The position numbers were made by a program, and so were the translations under genes. Below are positions 1 to 13,243 of a stretch of 64,000 bases of DNA, piece after piece (within the stretch, counting starts at the first letter, position 1; the number at the start of each line of letters is the position of its first letter). Source of the DNA: Physcia stellaris (taxonomy: Eukaryota; Ascomycota; Lecanoromycetes; Caliciales; Physciaceae); contig JABSSW010000018.1 of assembly GCA_018902385.1 (NCBI GenBank), positions 1-64,000 of the forward strand. Reading direction: 5' to 3'. The notes below the pieces were generated by a model, which saw nothing but the letters and a program-made list of their open reading frames with translations, was not told the DNA's origin and did no database searches.

Positions 1-1050
1 AACAACAAAAATAATCGATATCATTATTTGACGATTTTCGATCGTATTCGTTTGATTGTTCGAACATCGTTTTGAAAAAAATTTGAATCGTGAAATTTTT
101 GATAATTTTTTCATTCAAAAAAAAATTAATATATTTCACGTTTGACATTTTTTCAATGTTTGATACAATATGAATAATACGCACAATGCTCGAAATATTG
201 TAAAAACGATGAAAATTTAAATTCGATTCTTTAAATGTGTCGAACACGAAACGTTTTTTTATTTTCATTATATCGTGTATATCATCAATAACATTTTTGT
301 TTCGTATACGTAATAGATCAATCAACATTTCAATGTATTCTTTTGACGAATCGTTTCGCATTATATCGATCAAGTTTTTCACGATTAATATAAATTGTAA
401 TTGATCAATTTCTTTTTCTTTTCAAGAACGTCGATTGTTTTTTCTGTCGATTGTTTCGAATTTTCATTTCTGAATTCATTTTTGTAATCACATCGACGTT
501 TTTCGTGTTTTTGTCAATTGAAAATCGTTCGACATGTATGAATTGTTAAACGATTCATGTCATAATCGATAATATTTAGTTTAAATCATGTTGTCAAATT
601 TTCATGCATTTGAACTGAATAATGTTTTATTCACGAAACATTCTCTTTTTTGTTGTAGTTGATTTTTCGATTCGATTCAAAATCGTTTTGTTTTGTTTTT
701 TCTTTAAAAATAAACAAAGTTAAATTTTTTAATAAATATGAAATTTGAATTTGAATCGTTGCTGTGAACGCATAACATCAATTTCGTGAATTACATTTCA
801 ATCGTCGAATGATTTTTTGTTCGTTTTTATCAATTATTCATTTTAGTTGTTTCATGTTTTTGCATTTCGTGATTTTTGTTTGTTGTTTATTTTTCGAATT
901 ATTCATGAAATCGATATTTTGAATTTCAACATGATCGTTTGCACGATTTTGTTTTCACAAATCGTAATCATCGACAGTCAAAACGTTTGTTCGACGCGTA
1001 TTGTTTTGTAACATTTGTTTTTCATAATTTTTTCGCTTGTTGAACAGTTT

Positions 1051-2184
1051 TCACAAAATTTTCAAATGATTCGAATGAATCGTTTTTTCAATTTCGATGC
1101 TAAAATTTGTCAAAACATCGTATTCTCGAATGAAATGCGAATAATGCGTCAAATTGTGCATTTTGAAAATATTGAAAAATCGCTTTTTCTGAAAGAAACG
1201 CAATGTTTTTTTGACAATATTAAAGACATTCAAATAATGTTGTATGTAATTCATGATTGTTTCGATATGCGAATGATATTGAATTATTATCGTCATATTG
1301 ATTATCATTTTAATGCAAAACAACATTTCGAATTGTGTTTTCTCAGAAAAAAATCATGACAGAAACAATTTGACGCATATTGTTTTTAAATTTTTTTGTC
1401 ATTTTTTTGTATCATTATACGTTTTTCAAATAATAAGATTTTTGTATGATGAAACACGCGTTCATGTTTGATTCAATTGTTTCGTTGTTTCGATTTGAAT
1501 TCAAATCAATTTTTTTTTCGTTTGCGTCGCTTTTTTCTGAAAGTTTTCGTCATAACGTTTGAAACTTGAAATATTCAATTTTTTACGTACAAATCGATCA
1601 TTTTTTTTATCATTTGATGTAAAAATCTGAAAACATTTTTGATACACATTGAACAAATGATGTTTTCAAACAAAGTTATTGATCGATTTGATGTATTCGT
1701 GTCGATTTTGATCACTTTTTTTTCATTTTTCTTGTCGTTGCTTTTTGATTTGATTTTTGTTTGCTTGATGACTACGCATAAATCAATATTCGTGTGAATG
1801 TAGATTTTCAAACTTTTTGTTTGACGTCATACAAATCGAACAATGAAATTTGTTTTTGACATTCGTGATCAATGTTTGCTCGAAATAGTCGATCGATATA
1901 TTCACTAAAATTGAATGACATTTTTTAGATTTGTCGTTTGCGCATCGTATCGAAATTTCAAAAATCGCATATTGTTTCAATGTTGATATGATAACAAAAA
2001 TTAATTGATCAATTTTTTCGCAAAAGATTGTTAATTTACGACATAACATGATTTTCATAAATTTATGATAAAATTTCGTTTTCATATTGTTTTCGTCAAT
2101 CGATATCGAAATTAAATTCAATAAAATAACGTTTGATCGAAAACGTTGTTTTATGATCGCATCGTTCAGATTCGTTATAATCAT
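1051..2184 (-). mobile_element. Plavaka-type DNA transposase relic
   Basis: Three minus-strand frames, read in order 2184 to 1783, 1811 to 1575 and 1326 to 1051, follow the layout of Plavaka (CACTA-related) transposases. The first has a Cys-containing segment ending DYFEQTLITNVKNKFHCSIC, close to the family's 'PEQ.L..GVK...CP.C' region. The second has FRFLHQMIKKMIDLYVKN, matching the 'LHQLLKG..D' motif. The third has FFNIFKMHNLTHYSHFIRE, matching the 'F..PK.H.L.HY...IR..G' motif, followed by a 'T.NF..E..E..H' stretch. Family glycines and prolines are replaced throughout, as expected from the C-before-pyrimidine mutation of the block. A frame at 2515-2327 may be upstream coding sequence of the same element. 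The pieces lie in different frames, so the gene is dead. Terminal repeats were not located. Confidence 0.7.
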
Positions 2185-3910
2185 ATATATCGATCATAAT
2201 TGTGACACGTTATTTATGACGTTCAATTTAAATTGATTATTCATCAATTTAATCGATATCATTGTCGTTTCGACAAACAATTTTTTTGCACGCGTTTCAT
2301 CATCAATTTGTTGTGTGCATTTTTGTTTATATTCGAAACATCGTCGTTTGTCGCGTGTGTTTCGTTCGACGTCGTAATTTCGTATTTACGAATAGACGAT
2401 ATATTAAATTGTTCGCAAAAAATTCGTGTTTGACGAAAAATTTCAATATTTTGATATAATCGCGATAATACAACGAATAACGATTGACGAAAACATTTTC
2501 AATCATCGATTTCACGACAAATTTTTTTCATTCATTCATCGTTGTGAATATTTTTGTTCAACGTGTTCAACATATTTCATCAATTGATATCATTTTTTAT
2601 ATGTGCGTGTTTTTCACATAAATTTCAATTTTTCGTCGATACAAAATTGATTTATCGTTTTTTTAATGCATTTGTTGTCGTTGTTAAAATTATTTAGCAA
2701 ACGCATATGCGCACGATAATTCGAAAAAATGATATAATTTTTTTTTATTGTTGAATTTTTGTCGTTTGAATTGTAATCAATTTTCAACGATTTTTCAGTT
2801 TTGATATCGATTACGTTTTCATAAATTATGATTTTGATAATCGAATTTTCGACAAATTTTTTGATTTTTTTTTTGATAAAATTGTCAAAATTTGTATCGT
2901 TGATGATTGATTCGATATTGTCGAAATAATCAACATCGATTTTCGATATAATTTTTTTGTTTGTTTGTTCATTTTGATGATTTTTTTTACGAAAACGTGA
3001 TTTTGCAAATGCATGTTTTTTTGTCGTTTCGTCATTTGCGATTGAAATTGATAATGCTCGACATTTGCGCGAATGAATTGAAAAAACGCGATTGCTTTTA
3101 TCAATATAAAAACAATTTCGACAATATCATACTTTCATCTGTTGATTTTAAGATGAAATGATTGAAAAAAAAAAATCGAAAATTTATGATGTTTTTGACT
3201 GTGAAAATTTCAATGAAAATCAAAACGAAAAAGATGAAAAATTTGAAAAACAAAATTTTGACATTCAATTGAAATCAATTGTTCGATGATGAACGATAAT
3301 TGAAATGACGATAATTAAAAATTCAAATTTCGATGCAACGATTCATATTTTGTTTCAAATTGTTGAAAATCAATTTCAAATTCGTTTTTAAATGCGTTTG
3401 TGTTCATTTTGTCAAACAAAAATTTTGAAATGTATTCACGTATCAAAAAGTTTATCGATTGTTGTTTCGATGTAATGTCGCAATGTATGCAAATTGCGTA
3501 TGTGATCAAAAATAATTCGTAATTTTAACGTGTATTGAATTTGATGTGATTAAATTTCGCATTAATTTAATTAATAAATAAATCGTTTTATATTTTTCAT
3601 TTCATTTTTACATTATTTGTTTGTTGTCGTCGTTGCGAACAAATTTATATCGTCATTGTCAAATTGCAAACGTCAATTATTCGTCGTGATCGACAATTTT
3701 GATAATTCACGAATTGTTGTCAAAAATTCATTCGTTTTGTTTTTTTTCGTCGAGTTTTTCAATTTTTTACAAATTCAATCGAATAAAAAAAATTTGCAAA
3801 TTTGTTTTTTCGTTTCAAAAAAAAACGTCATTTTGTCATTTTCGAAATTGTCACGTTGTCGAAATTTTGTTAAAAATTCGTGAATTCGCAATCAATGTTG
3901 TTTTTTTCAT

Positions 3911-4209
3911 CAAAAAATCGAATTGTGTCAAAAATCGCGATTGTTTCATCAATGAAAAATTTTTGCATCAAATAAACGTTGATGCAAAAATTGTTTGATC
4001 AATAAAAAATTAAAAATTAAATTTTGATGTTGAAAAAATCAACACAAAAATTGAAAATTTTATCAAAAATTCGATTTGTGTCAAAAATCGCGATTGTTTC
4101 ATCAATAAAAAAATTTTGTATCAAATAAACGTTAATGCAAAAATTGTTTCGATCAATAAAAAATCAAAACATTTGAACAATAAAAAAAATTAAATTTTGA
4201 TGTTGAAAT
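3911..4209. repeat. Tandem duplication, two units of about 150-170 bp
   Basis: A unit containing TCAAAAATCGCGATTGTTTC at about 3928 recurs at about 4081. Both copies run on through a similar stretch ending TAAATTTTGATGTTGAAA (near 4019 and 4191). The spacing changes from 153 to 172 bp along the unit because of small indels. Confidence 0.75.
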
Positions 4210-4458
4210 TTTTTTTCGCGCGCGTTTTTCGAATCGAATCGAACAACACAAAATTTAATCAAATTTGTCGTTATTTTGTCGATTTGAATTGCGCGAAAAT
4301 AAACAAACATTCGAAAACAAAAAAATATCAAAAATGTAAAATGATTCGCGTGCGTGAAAATGTTCGAAATTCGCGTTTTCATTGATGTGTACATTTATTG
4401 TTGAATATTCGATTTTGAAAATCGTTATTCATCGAAAACGAAAAAATAATTATTGTCG

Positions 4459-4670
4459 TCAATGTTGTTTTTTGAAAATGAAATGAAACGATGCAACAAA
4501 TAAATGAAATTTTTGAAAAACGACGTTTTTCACGTTAAAAAATCGATTGATGAATGAATACGAAACAAAAAAAATGATTTTAATCGTCGATGTCGATGTT
4601 CGAAAATAAAATGAAACGATACAACAAATAAATGAAAACAATCAAAAACAACATTTATCACATTATGAAA
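4459..4670. repeat. Imperfect tandem repeat, period about 128 bp
   Basis: The stretch ATGAAACGATGCAACAAATA at 4483 recurs with one change at 4611, and flanking sequence is also shared. Two copies are visible. Confidence 0.65.
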
Positions 4671-4796
4671 ACGATTGACGAAATGAATAAAAAACAAAAA
4701 ACAATGCGACGAAAAAAAATATCGCGAATTCGCGAAAATTTTCAAAAAAATACGTTTTTATTCATATCGAATCAAATTCAAAATAAATATTGATAA

Positions 4797-4935
4797 TTTT
4801 GATCGTTTAATTCAATCGTTTTATTCAACGATCGACGAATAAATATCGCGAATTTTGATCGTTCAATACAATCGTTTTATTCAAAAATCGACGAATAAAT
4901 ATCGCGAATTTTGATCGTTCGATACAATCATTTTG
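4797..4935. repeat. Three-copy tandem repeat, period 56 bp
   Basis: Units beginning GATCGTT at 4801, 4857 and 4913 share the body AATCGTTTTATTCAA and the end CGACGAATAAATATCGCGAA. The third copy is partial. Confidence 0.8.
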
Positions 4936-5589
4936 TCGAAATGTCGCAAATAAATAATGATAACATCGTTTCGTTGCGCAAAAAAAAATTTGTCGAAATT
5001 TACAAACGATATCGATGTTATCGTTCGAATCAAAAAAAAAATTGCATTTTAATTGAAATTATGAATTTTGCGCAATGATTTCGTCACGTTTGAAACGTCA
5101 AAAAAAATAATAAAAATTTGTTTCGTAATACACATCAATTAAAAAAAATTTTATTGCAAAAAAAAAATATCGCGTTGATACACAGATTCGATTTTAAAAA
5201 TCGTCATAATTTGAAAATATCATTACGTCGATTGAATTTTTCAAAATACGATCAAAATTCAACAAATAAATGTGTAATTTACAAAAAAATTGCATTTAAA
5301 TTGAATTGTTTAAAAACAAAATGAAATATTTCAATTCGTAATTTTTGAAAATTTGTTTTTGTTTAATATCAAAACAAACATTTTTTTCAATAAAATGTGT
5401 GTAAAAGTATCAAATAAAATGAAAACAATAAACATTAACAATTGCGTGTCAAAAAATGAAAAATAACGATCGTGAAAATTCATTTGATTTGAATTAATAA
5501 TCGACATGCAAATTCATTTTTTTCAATAATTTCAATGTTTGTTTCGTTTTTTCGAATTTGATTTTTTGAATTGTGAATACATTTTTCAT

Positions 5590-5800
5590 TTCATTTGATA
5601 TTTCACAAATTAATTTTCAAAATCGTTCAAATTTGCAAAATTTTGATTTTTTCATTTCATATTTCACAAATTAATTTTTGAATTTGTTTGAATTTGCAAA
5701 AAAAAAAATTGTTTAAATTTGCAAAATTTTGATTTTCATTTGATATTTCATAGTTCAATTTTCAAAATTGCGTAAATTTACAAAATTTTGATTTGTTCAT
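5590..5800. repeat. Degenerate tandem repeat around AAATTTGCAAAATTTTGATT
   Basis: About three copies of a 60-85 bp unit containing CAAATTTGCAAAATTTTGAT and TTTCACAAATTAATTTT follow each other, with indels between copies. Confidence 0.55.
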
Positions 5801-6545
5801 GTTTCATTAATGAATTTCAAATCAACAATAATATTCGTAAAAACATTCGTAAAATCAACATTCGTAATGACAATCGAACGTCGTATCATTGTTTTTTTGA
5901 AATAAATAAATCAACGTTTAATAATTCAATATTTTCAATTATATCGACGAATTGAAAATTTTTTTCAAACACAAAACACGCGACATAAATGTTGAAAATT
6001 TGATACAAAATGTTCGAAATTTTGTCATGATTATGTGTCATGAAATAAAACGTTTTATAATCGATTTTTATCAATTGATTGAAAAATTATTGATAAATCG
6101 TTTGAAATTGCAAAACGATCGTTGAACAAATATAAAAAAAAAAAAACGATTTTTCGTTTTGAAAAAAAACGAAAATTTCGAACAAAAAAAAATTAAAACA
6201 ATTTTGAAATTTCGACAACGTGAAACAAATAATATTATCGCACGCATTTGCAAAAATTTTGAACGTTTTTAACAATGTCGCAAAAACATATTCGAATGTC
6301 GAACGAATACGTTCAATAATAAAAACGCAATCGTGAACAAATTGAATGTTTTTGAAAATTCAAAAAAACGAAAAAAATTCAAATATTTCAATCAAAATTT
6401 AATTCAGATTTTAAAAAAAATTACGACAATGCAACATTTTTTACGACAAATTTTTTGTCACAATTGAATTTGATACGAACAAATCGCGAATTAAAATATA
6501 AATTTAACGATTTTTTCATTACAAATCGTGCAAAAACATTGTTCA

Positions 6546-6800
6546 ATATTTTTCACGTTTTTTCGAAATTTTTTTACGTTTTATCGAACGTTTCGTTTCG
6601 ATCGTTTGACGAATCAACAATTTCAACATTTTTTTTTCGTTTACAAATCGCATTCATCAACGTTTTATCGTACGTTGAATTTCGATCGATCAACGAATCG
6701 ACAATTTCAACATTTTTTTTTCGTTTACATATTTCATATTTCGACGTTTTTTCGAACATTTCGATTTCATCGATCGAAAATCAAACAATTTTGACATTTT
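6546..6800. repeat. Three-copy tandem repeat, period 84 bp
   Basis: The string CAATTTCAACATTTTTTTTT starts at 6618 and 6702, and a related third copy starts at 6786, giving an exact 84-bp period. The period is a multiple of three, so the plus-strand frame 6455-6919 carries a 28-residue repeat with STISTFFFRL in two copies. A T-rich low-complexity run built on TTTTTCGTG follows to about 6930. No function is inferred. Confidence 0.8.
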
Positions 6801-9228
6801 TTTCATCATGCACGAATTTCATTTTTTTCAATTTTCGTGTTTTTCGCGATTTTTCGTGTTTTCGTGTTTTTCATGTTTTTTTCGATTTTTCGTGTTTTCG
6901 TTTTTTTCACGATTTTTAGTGTTTTCGCACAAACATCAACAACGAAAATTTAATAAACATCGAAAAAAAAATTCAATGAACATCGAAAAAAAAGTTTCAA
7001 TCGAAATTTAAAAAATTTAAACGAAATTTCACGTATAAAACGTTTCACAAATTCAACAAAATCAACATAAAAAAATCAAATTAATCATCAAATTTTTTCA
7101 CATCGTTCAAATCGATTGTAAAGTCGAAAAATTCAATTACGAATTTGTCGTCATATTTCAGATTTTCAATCATGATTTCAAAAAATTTAATATAAATTTC
7201 GAAATTATTAAAATGTACGCGAAATCGAATTGAATAAAAAACATAAAAAAAAAAAAAAATTTGTGAACATAAATAACGCATACAGTTGATTCATGAACAT
7301 TTTCGACGTTTGAAACATGTTTTTAAATGAATTAAAAATGTATCGATATCATGCGTTTATTATCAAAAACAATTCGAACGCGAATGATTTGAAAATTGTA
7401 TACATTCGACATTACAACAAATTGTGCGCACGAATTTTTGTTGTACAAAACGATAATATGTTTACGATTGAATTATAATTATCGTTTAATGTCGTATTCA
7501 ATGAATATGCGTTTCGCGTTGTTCGATAATGCAATTGAATTTCGAAATTTAAATCGAAATGCGCAATTGTTATTCGATGAAAAAATTTTGATTGTTATTC
7601 GACATCAATAACATTCACAAAAAAAAACGACAATAATAATTTTTTTTTGTTGACAAAAATTCATAAAAATTTTGAAAAATGATGCGATCGATTGAAAATC
7701 GAAAATTGTTGTTAAAAAAAATCGTATCAATTTTATCATCGCAACAATTTCATTGACGAAAATATAAAAAATTTCGAAACAACGTGATTTTTTTGTCATG
7801 CAAAAATTGAATTCATTCGATTTTTTTTTTTCAAATTTTATATGAATCAAAAAATTCAACGAACACAAAATTGATAACAATGTATTTTATGTTGATGACA
7901 AAAATGACAAAAACGAATTCGAAATTTCGAATTGCGACAATGTCACAAAAATCGTTGTTTGTCACATGTCGTTAAAAAAATCAATCAATTTTTTTGCAAA
8001 TATGCGCAAAATGTATTTATCAATTCACGAAAATTTTTTTGTTGCAATGTCGTTGAACAATGACATCGTCATTGAACAAATTTTGTTCGAACGCATAAAT
8101 TGAAACAATGCGAAAACGATGTTTGAATTACGAAAATTGTTCAATGAAAATTCGTTCGTTTTCGAAAATTATATTCAAATTTGAAAATTTCTAATTTTGA
8201 TTCGAATGAAAAATTGTTATATTGATATCAAAATCGTCGAAATGAAAATGTTCGAAAAAAAATCGTATTGAAAACAATAATTCAATTAAAAATTAAATGT
8301 ACATGAAATCAAACGTATTTCAAACAATGATTTACGAATACGTTTATCAATACGTGCGTGCAATTACATCGATGTCATTTCGTAAATTTTTCATGACACA
8401 TGTATTTGATTCTATTAACGTATTTAAATTTTGTCGTGTATTATGTTCATTTGATTTTTAATTGTGTTCGTTGTTACGAAAAAAAGAATTACAATAAACA
8501 AATGTTTGAAAAATTAAATCAAAAATTTTTCAATAATTTCAAAAACAAAAACAAAAACAAATTTATGATTAAAATTAAATCATTTTTGAAATTTCGTGAA
8601 AATTCAAATCACAATAAGTTTGACATGTAATTCATCTAAATATCGATCAATTACTTGTTAAAAATTTGACAATGAACGAAAAAATGAAAATTTGTTTTTG
8701 TTTTTCGAATTTTTTTTACACATTGTTGATTCATTTACATCAATAATGTCATTCATTTAACATGAATTATTTGACATTCGAAAATTGTTTGCATAATCAA
8801 ACATTAAATTTCTTTTTCTGTCATTTTTTTTTACGATAAAAATTAAAATTAATCATCAATATCAATTAAATTGAACGTATTTTTTGAAAACAACATGAAA
8901 CGAACAAATATGAACGATGATCGATACGATAATCAAAATTAATTATCAATTCAAAAAACGAAAATAAACAAATTATGTTTGCATGCGCTTTGATGTGACA
9001 TTATGACGTCGTGACAACAAATGTTTTTCGATGATTGAAAATTTGATTTCAACATGAAATGTTTGAAATCGATTACAATTTTTTGATGTTATGTTTTATG
9101 AATTCGATGTCGATTCAAATATTATGTAAAAAAATCAAAAACGTTAAAAGTTGATTTCAAACGTTTCAAACGTTTTGATCAAAATACATTCGATTTCGAA
9201 TCGATAAACAATGAAACATTTTTCGACG

Positions 9229-9967
9229 AAATAATAAAACGAAAATATCGAATTTTGTATTCATATTCGAATGACATATGAATTGAAAAAACAACAAAAA
9301 ATCGTGCGATGCAACGTCAATTTGTTTTTTACACGTCGTTTGTTTTGAAATTGATCGAAACACGAACGACAAAAACAACAAAAAATTATCATCAAATTGT
9401 AAAAACATTGATTCGTCAATTTGTCAAATGTTTTTTCGAATATAAATTGCAAAATTTTGAATTTTATGATTTCATCAACAAATTTCATTCATTTTGTTAA
9501 AATTTTGTTTTTTTTCATGTAAATTATTATCATTGATTTTTCGAATGTTCGTTGTTTTCATTTGTTCATGCTTTTTACGTTTGAAAAAAACAATCGAATA
9601 ATGTTATTTTTATTGTTGAAAATGACATCGAAAACGACGATTTTTGTGATTAATTCGAACGACGATTTTTGATAAAAAATAACATGAATTTTTTTCGTGT
9701 TAACAAAATATCAATATGTGTCGCAAAATGATTTGAATCATTTCATATTTTTGCATGCAACGACATCGACAAAATCAAATCGTCGATAAAACGTTTGACG
9801 CAAATGATTTTGTAATTTTCGATCGAATTTCAAAACGATCAAAAAGCACATGATCGAAAAAGTTTCAAAATGAACACGATACAAACAATCAATAATTTTC
9901 GTTTCGATCAATTCGTTTTCGATTAACAATTTTTTTAATTTCGCAACAGTTGCATATTTGTCATTTT
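9229..9967. repeat. Dispersed repeat, copy A (interrupted at its right end)
   Basis: The segment matches 18555-19288 along its length with many scattered differences; both begin ATAATAAAACGAAAATATCG. A minus-strand frame in it (DCLYRVHFETFSIMC, LRQTFYRRFDFVDVV) parallels the frame at 19061-19801. The similarity ends at about 9967, exactly where an element with inverted termini begins, so that element probably inserted into this copy. The repeat family is not identified. Confidence 0.75.
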
Positions 9968-10838
9968 TATCAAGCGAAAAATTTCGAAATTGTTAATTTG
10001 AAATGTCAATTTGAAACGTCAATTGAACATAAAATACATATTTATTTTTTTCAGCAAACGGAAAATTTCGAAAAAATTATCTTGAAACGTTATTCGTGAT
10101 AAATTTTTTAAATGATATGACGTTCGTCGTCAAATTTCTGAAAAACACAATTTATGACGTCATGATTTGAATTGAAACAAAACAAATTTATATGTGATGA
10201 TGTGATTATCGCACATAAATTAAATAAAATTAAAACGAATAAATAATAATTGTTGTCAATTATCGCGTTTCGTCGTTTTTATCAAATGTATAATTTTACA
10301 ATGAACATTGTTTTTGATATTTTGCGTTATGTAATATTGTAGTGGCCAGGTTGCTTGGCAGGAGGCATTTCGGCAACCGGCGCGGTATACCCGCCTAGGG
10401 CTCAGGATCCAACCCTGATTCTGGATCCTGCCAAGGCCAATTATGCGCCCCTTGCGACTAGTCTATTATATAGGGTCAAACGGCCTCCCACATTAATTCT
10501 ATTAGTTTTTGGATTTCTACAATATCATGTTTTTTCATTTTTTGTGTTTTGAACATTCACAATTGAAAAAAATTCGAAAAAACATTACGAATGTATGCAT
10601 AATCAAAATCGTAAAAAATGAATGTTCAAATATTTCAATGTAAATGTCATGTAATAATTATAATCAATTGAATAATCATTATGCAAATCGACAATATTGT
10701 ATATCAAATTGACGTTTCAAATTGATTCAATTTAATTACGTCGAGATTTTCGATTTGCTAAAAAAAAAATATATATTTTATGTTAAATTGACGTTTCAAA
10801 TTGACATTTCAAATTAACAACTTCAAGATTTTTTGATA
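9968..10838. mobile_element. Small element with long terminal inverted repeats (MITE-like)
   Basis: The left end, 9968-10071, and the right end, 10741-10838, are imperfect reverse complements. For example, GTTAATTTGAAATGTCAATT on the left appears inverted on the right, and both run out to TATCAA/TTGATA. The termini are about 100 bp. Without the later insertion at 10338-10521 the element is about 683 bp and has no convincing coding sequence. That fits a non-autonomous DNA transposon. A target-site duplication was not clear. Confidence 0.65.
10338..10521. mobile_element. Solo-LTR-like fossil, not mutated
   Basis: This 184-bp unit begins TGTAG and ends CTACA, the TG...CA inverted ends typical of an LTR, and is flanked on both sides by ATAT. 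It contains a TATA-like box (TTATATAG, about 10467-10474) and a hairpin (CAGGATCC at 10403 with GGATCCTG at 10423). It is GC-richer than its surroundings and full of CC, CT, AG and GG. So it arrived after, or escaped, the mutation of the block. No internal retroelement coding region adjoins it. Superfamily not assigned. A MITE is the alternative. Confidence 0.6.
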
Positions 10839-12524
10839 GAAATAATAAATACAAACGCGAAATTTAATAAATTTAACACATTTAATCGATTCGATCAATC
10901 ATGTGCATTATTTTTTTTACATATTTATTTTTCGCATTTTGTTGTTCGTAAATTTATCGCTCATTTTTTTTCGTTGTATTATTGATTATTTTACGTATAT
11001 CAAAATCGTTCGTTTGTTATAACATCATATTATTTCTCAGTCATTCAATCGCAATGTCGATTATTAATTGAAATTTTCGATTAAAAATTAATGAATTGAT
11101 TTTTCGAATTCAAATCGAATTTTTGTCGAATCAAATCAATTCACACGATTACGTCGATAAATTTCTGTCAATTATTTCAAAAAATATGATTGTTTTACAC
11201 AACATTGTAAAACATGAAATCGACACGACGAAAAATATTTCAACGAATCAAAATCGTCGTCTGAAAAACGTGATCAATAAAATGATCGAAAAATTGAAAA
11301 TGCGTTTCGAAAACATCGAAAAACAAATTGACGCGTTACAAATCAAATTGAATAATGACGTCGTCAAAAACAAAAACAAACGAATATGCAAAATGCATGA
11401 ACGAATTACATTCATCAAAATGCAATATTCAAAACGAAATGATAAAATTGTATTTATAAATCATCATTTTGAATTTTCGAAAAACATGAAAAAAATTTAC
11501 GTTTTGAAACAACACGCGAAAAAAATATTTTTTTATGAAAATTGACGATTAAAATATTGAAACGAAACGAATATGAATTTAATACAATGTAAATATTACG
11601 ACAATTCAAACATTGCATTGCATTTTGCAATTTGTGTTTATTTTAAAATCGAAATTGTTATCACGTTGATGTTGATTTGACAATTTCGAAAACGATTATG
11701 TTTCGAATTATTTTGTTTTTTGATTTTTTGATTGAATTTTACAAAACGTTAATTTGCGAAACGACAAACAGAAATTTTTTTTTCGACGAAATTTTCGTTA
11801 AATTTTCGATCGTTGACGATTACATGACGTTATTGTTTGAAAAATGAAAAATGAATTGAAATCGAATTTGCAAAATGACAAAAATTTATATCGAAAATCG
11901 AACACGACGACAAAAATCGAAAATCAAACGAACAAAAAACGCGAATATAATGACAAACAAAAAAATGTTGAATGAAAACAAAAATTTTGAATTTTTTTGA
12001 AATTATTGATGTCGAATGTCATGATTCATTGAAAATACTTGCATGAAAAAAACAATATTGACATATTTATCGATTATAACGAATTCAATTTCGAAATTTT
12101 GTTGATTTTAACATTTTTTGATTTGTATATGTTGTTTTTTTATTTCGTTGTTGTAAAATGATTTCATTTTGTCGTATTTAAAGAATTTGAACGATTAAAA
12201 AATCGAAATTCGAAATCGATATCGATATTATATTTAACGACGAATGATCGACATCGCGAATTTAATGTAATTTTTCAAATTTTCAAAATTTTTGAATGCG
12301 ATCAATATTCGTGATGTTTCGTTATTCAATTAACGTGTTTTTCGATTGATTTGTGAATTTTTGTTGAATTTTTTTTTAACGTTCATGTCATTATTTCGAA
12401 TTGTCGCATTGAAATTTCGAATTTACAAAAATTTTATTCGACGCGTTTTGAAATTCAAATCAGAATTTTGAACAATTGAATTGAAAATCGACAACAATTT
12501 TCATTATATTCATGTTGACGTTTG

Positions 12525-13243
12525 TCAAATTTTTTCATCGTTTACAAACATGAATCGAACATTGATCATTGTTCGTACATTTTTTTTCGAATCGATTTTT
12601 TGTTTTTCGTCGCAATGAAATTTATACACAATTATTTTTTTAATTTGTTCGATTCGATGAATTCGATTCAAACATTGAATTTCATTCGTGAATTTGTGAT
12701 TGAATTCGAATATGACGATTTTGATCGTTTTGTCGAACGTCAAATCGATATTCATATGCATCGTGTTTACGAAAATTTGCGAACAATATTCATTTTTAAA
12801 TTCTGTTCGCATTTTCTGATCATTTTCATTGATTTTTGTGTTTTTTTGAAATTTTTCGATCAAAATTTTACAACGTTTTGTTTGCAAATTTTCGTGATAC
12901 ATCACGACGCGCATGAAATATTTTGAATGACAATTGATACGTTAATTCAAAATCAATCACAGTTTGATTAATAAATGAAATAGCAATAAAATGAAATGAA
13001 ACGAAATTTGTGCGATAATGACATGAAAATGCTGTCGTTTATTTTTGTGATGATTGATGTTATCGAAATATAAATTGAAAAAATTAACAATTTGAAATGA
13101 TATTCATACACTTTTTGTAAAATCGCGTTCAAAAAATTGAATTTGAATATGTTTTGTGAATTTGTTACGACGTTTTGTAACGAATTGAATTTCAATAATC
13201 GATCATTGAATTTCAAATGATTGACAACAAAATTCGTAATCAA
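12525..13243 (-). pseudogene. SNF2-type helicase C-terminal fragment, mutated
   Basis: The minus-strand frame 12914-12525 contains TNEIQCLNRIHRIEQIKKII followed by VYKFHCDE. This parallels motif VI of SNF2 helicases ('..E.Q...R.HRIGQ...V.VY..'). The next frame upstream (13243-12968) contains LLIFSIYISITSIITKI, resembling the 'K.LIFS...'  segment that begins the second helicase lobe. The two frames are in the expected order. Glycine is absent, including from the HRIGQ motif, in line with the block's mutation pattern. It may be a duplicated host gene or cargo of a mobile element. No ATPase P-loop part was recognised upstream. Confidence 0.55.

Noticed and set aside
12522-12926. 134-codon plus-strand frame
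   Set aside because: It is the opposite strand of the SNF2-like relic; the minus strand carries the recognisable motif.
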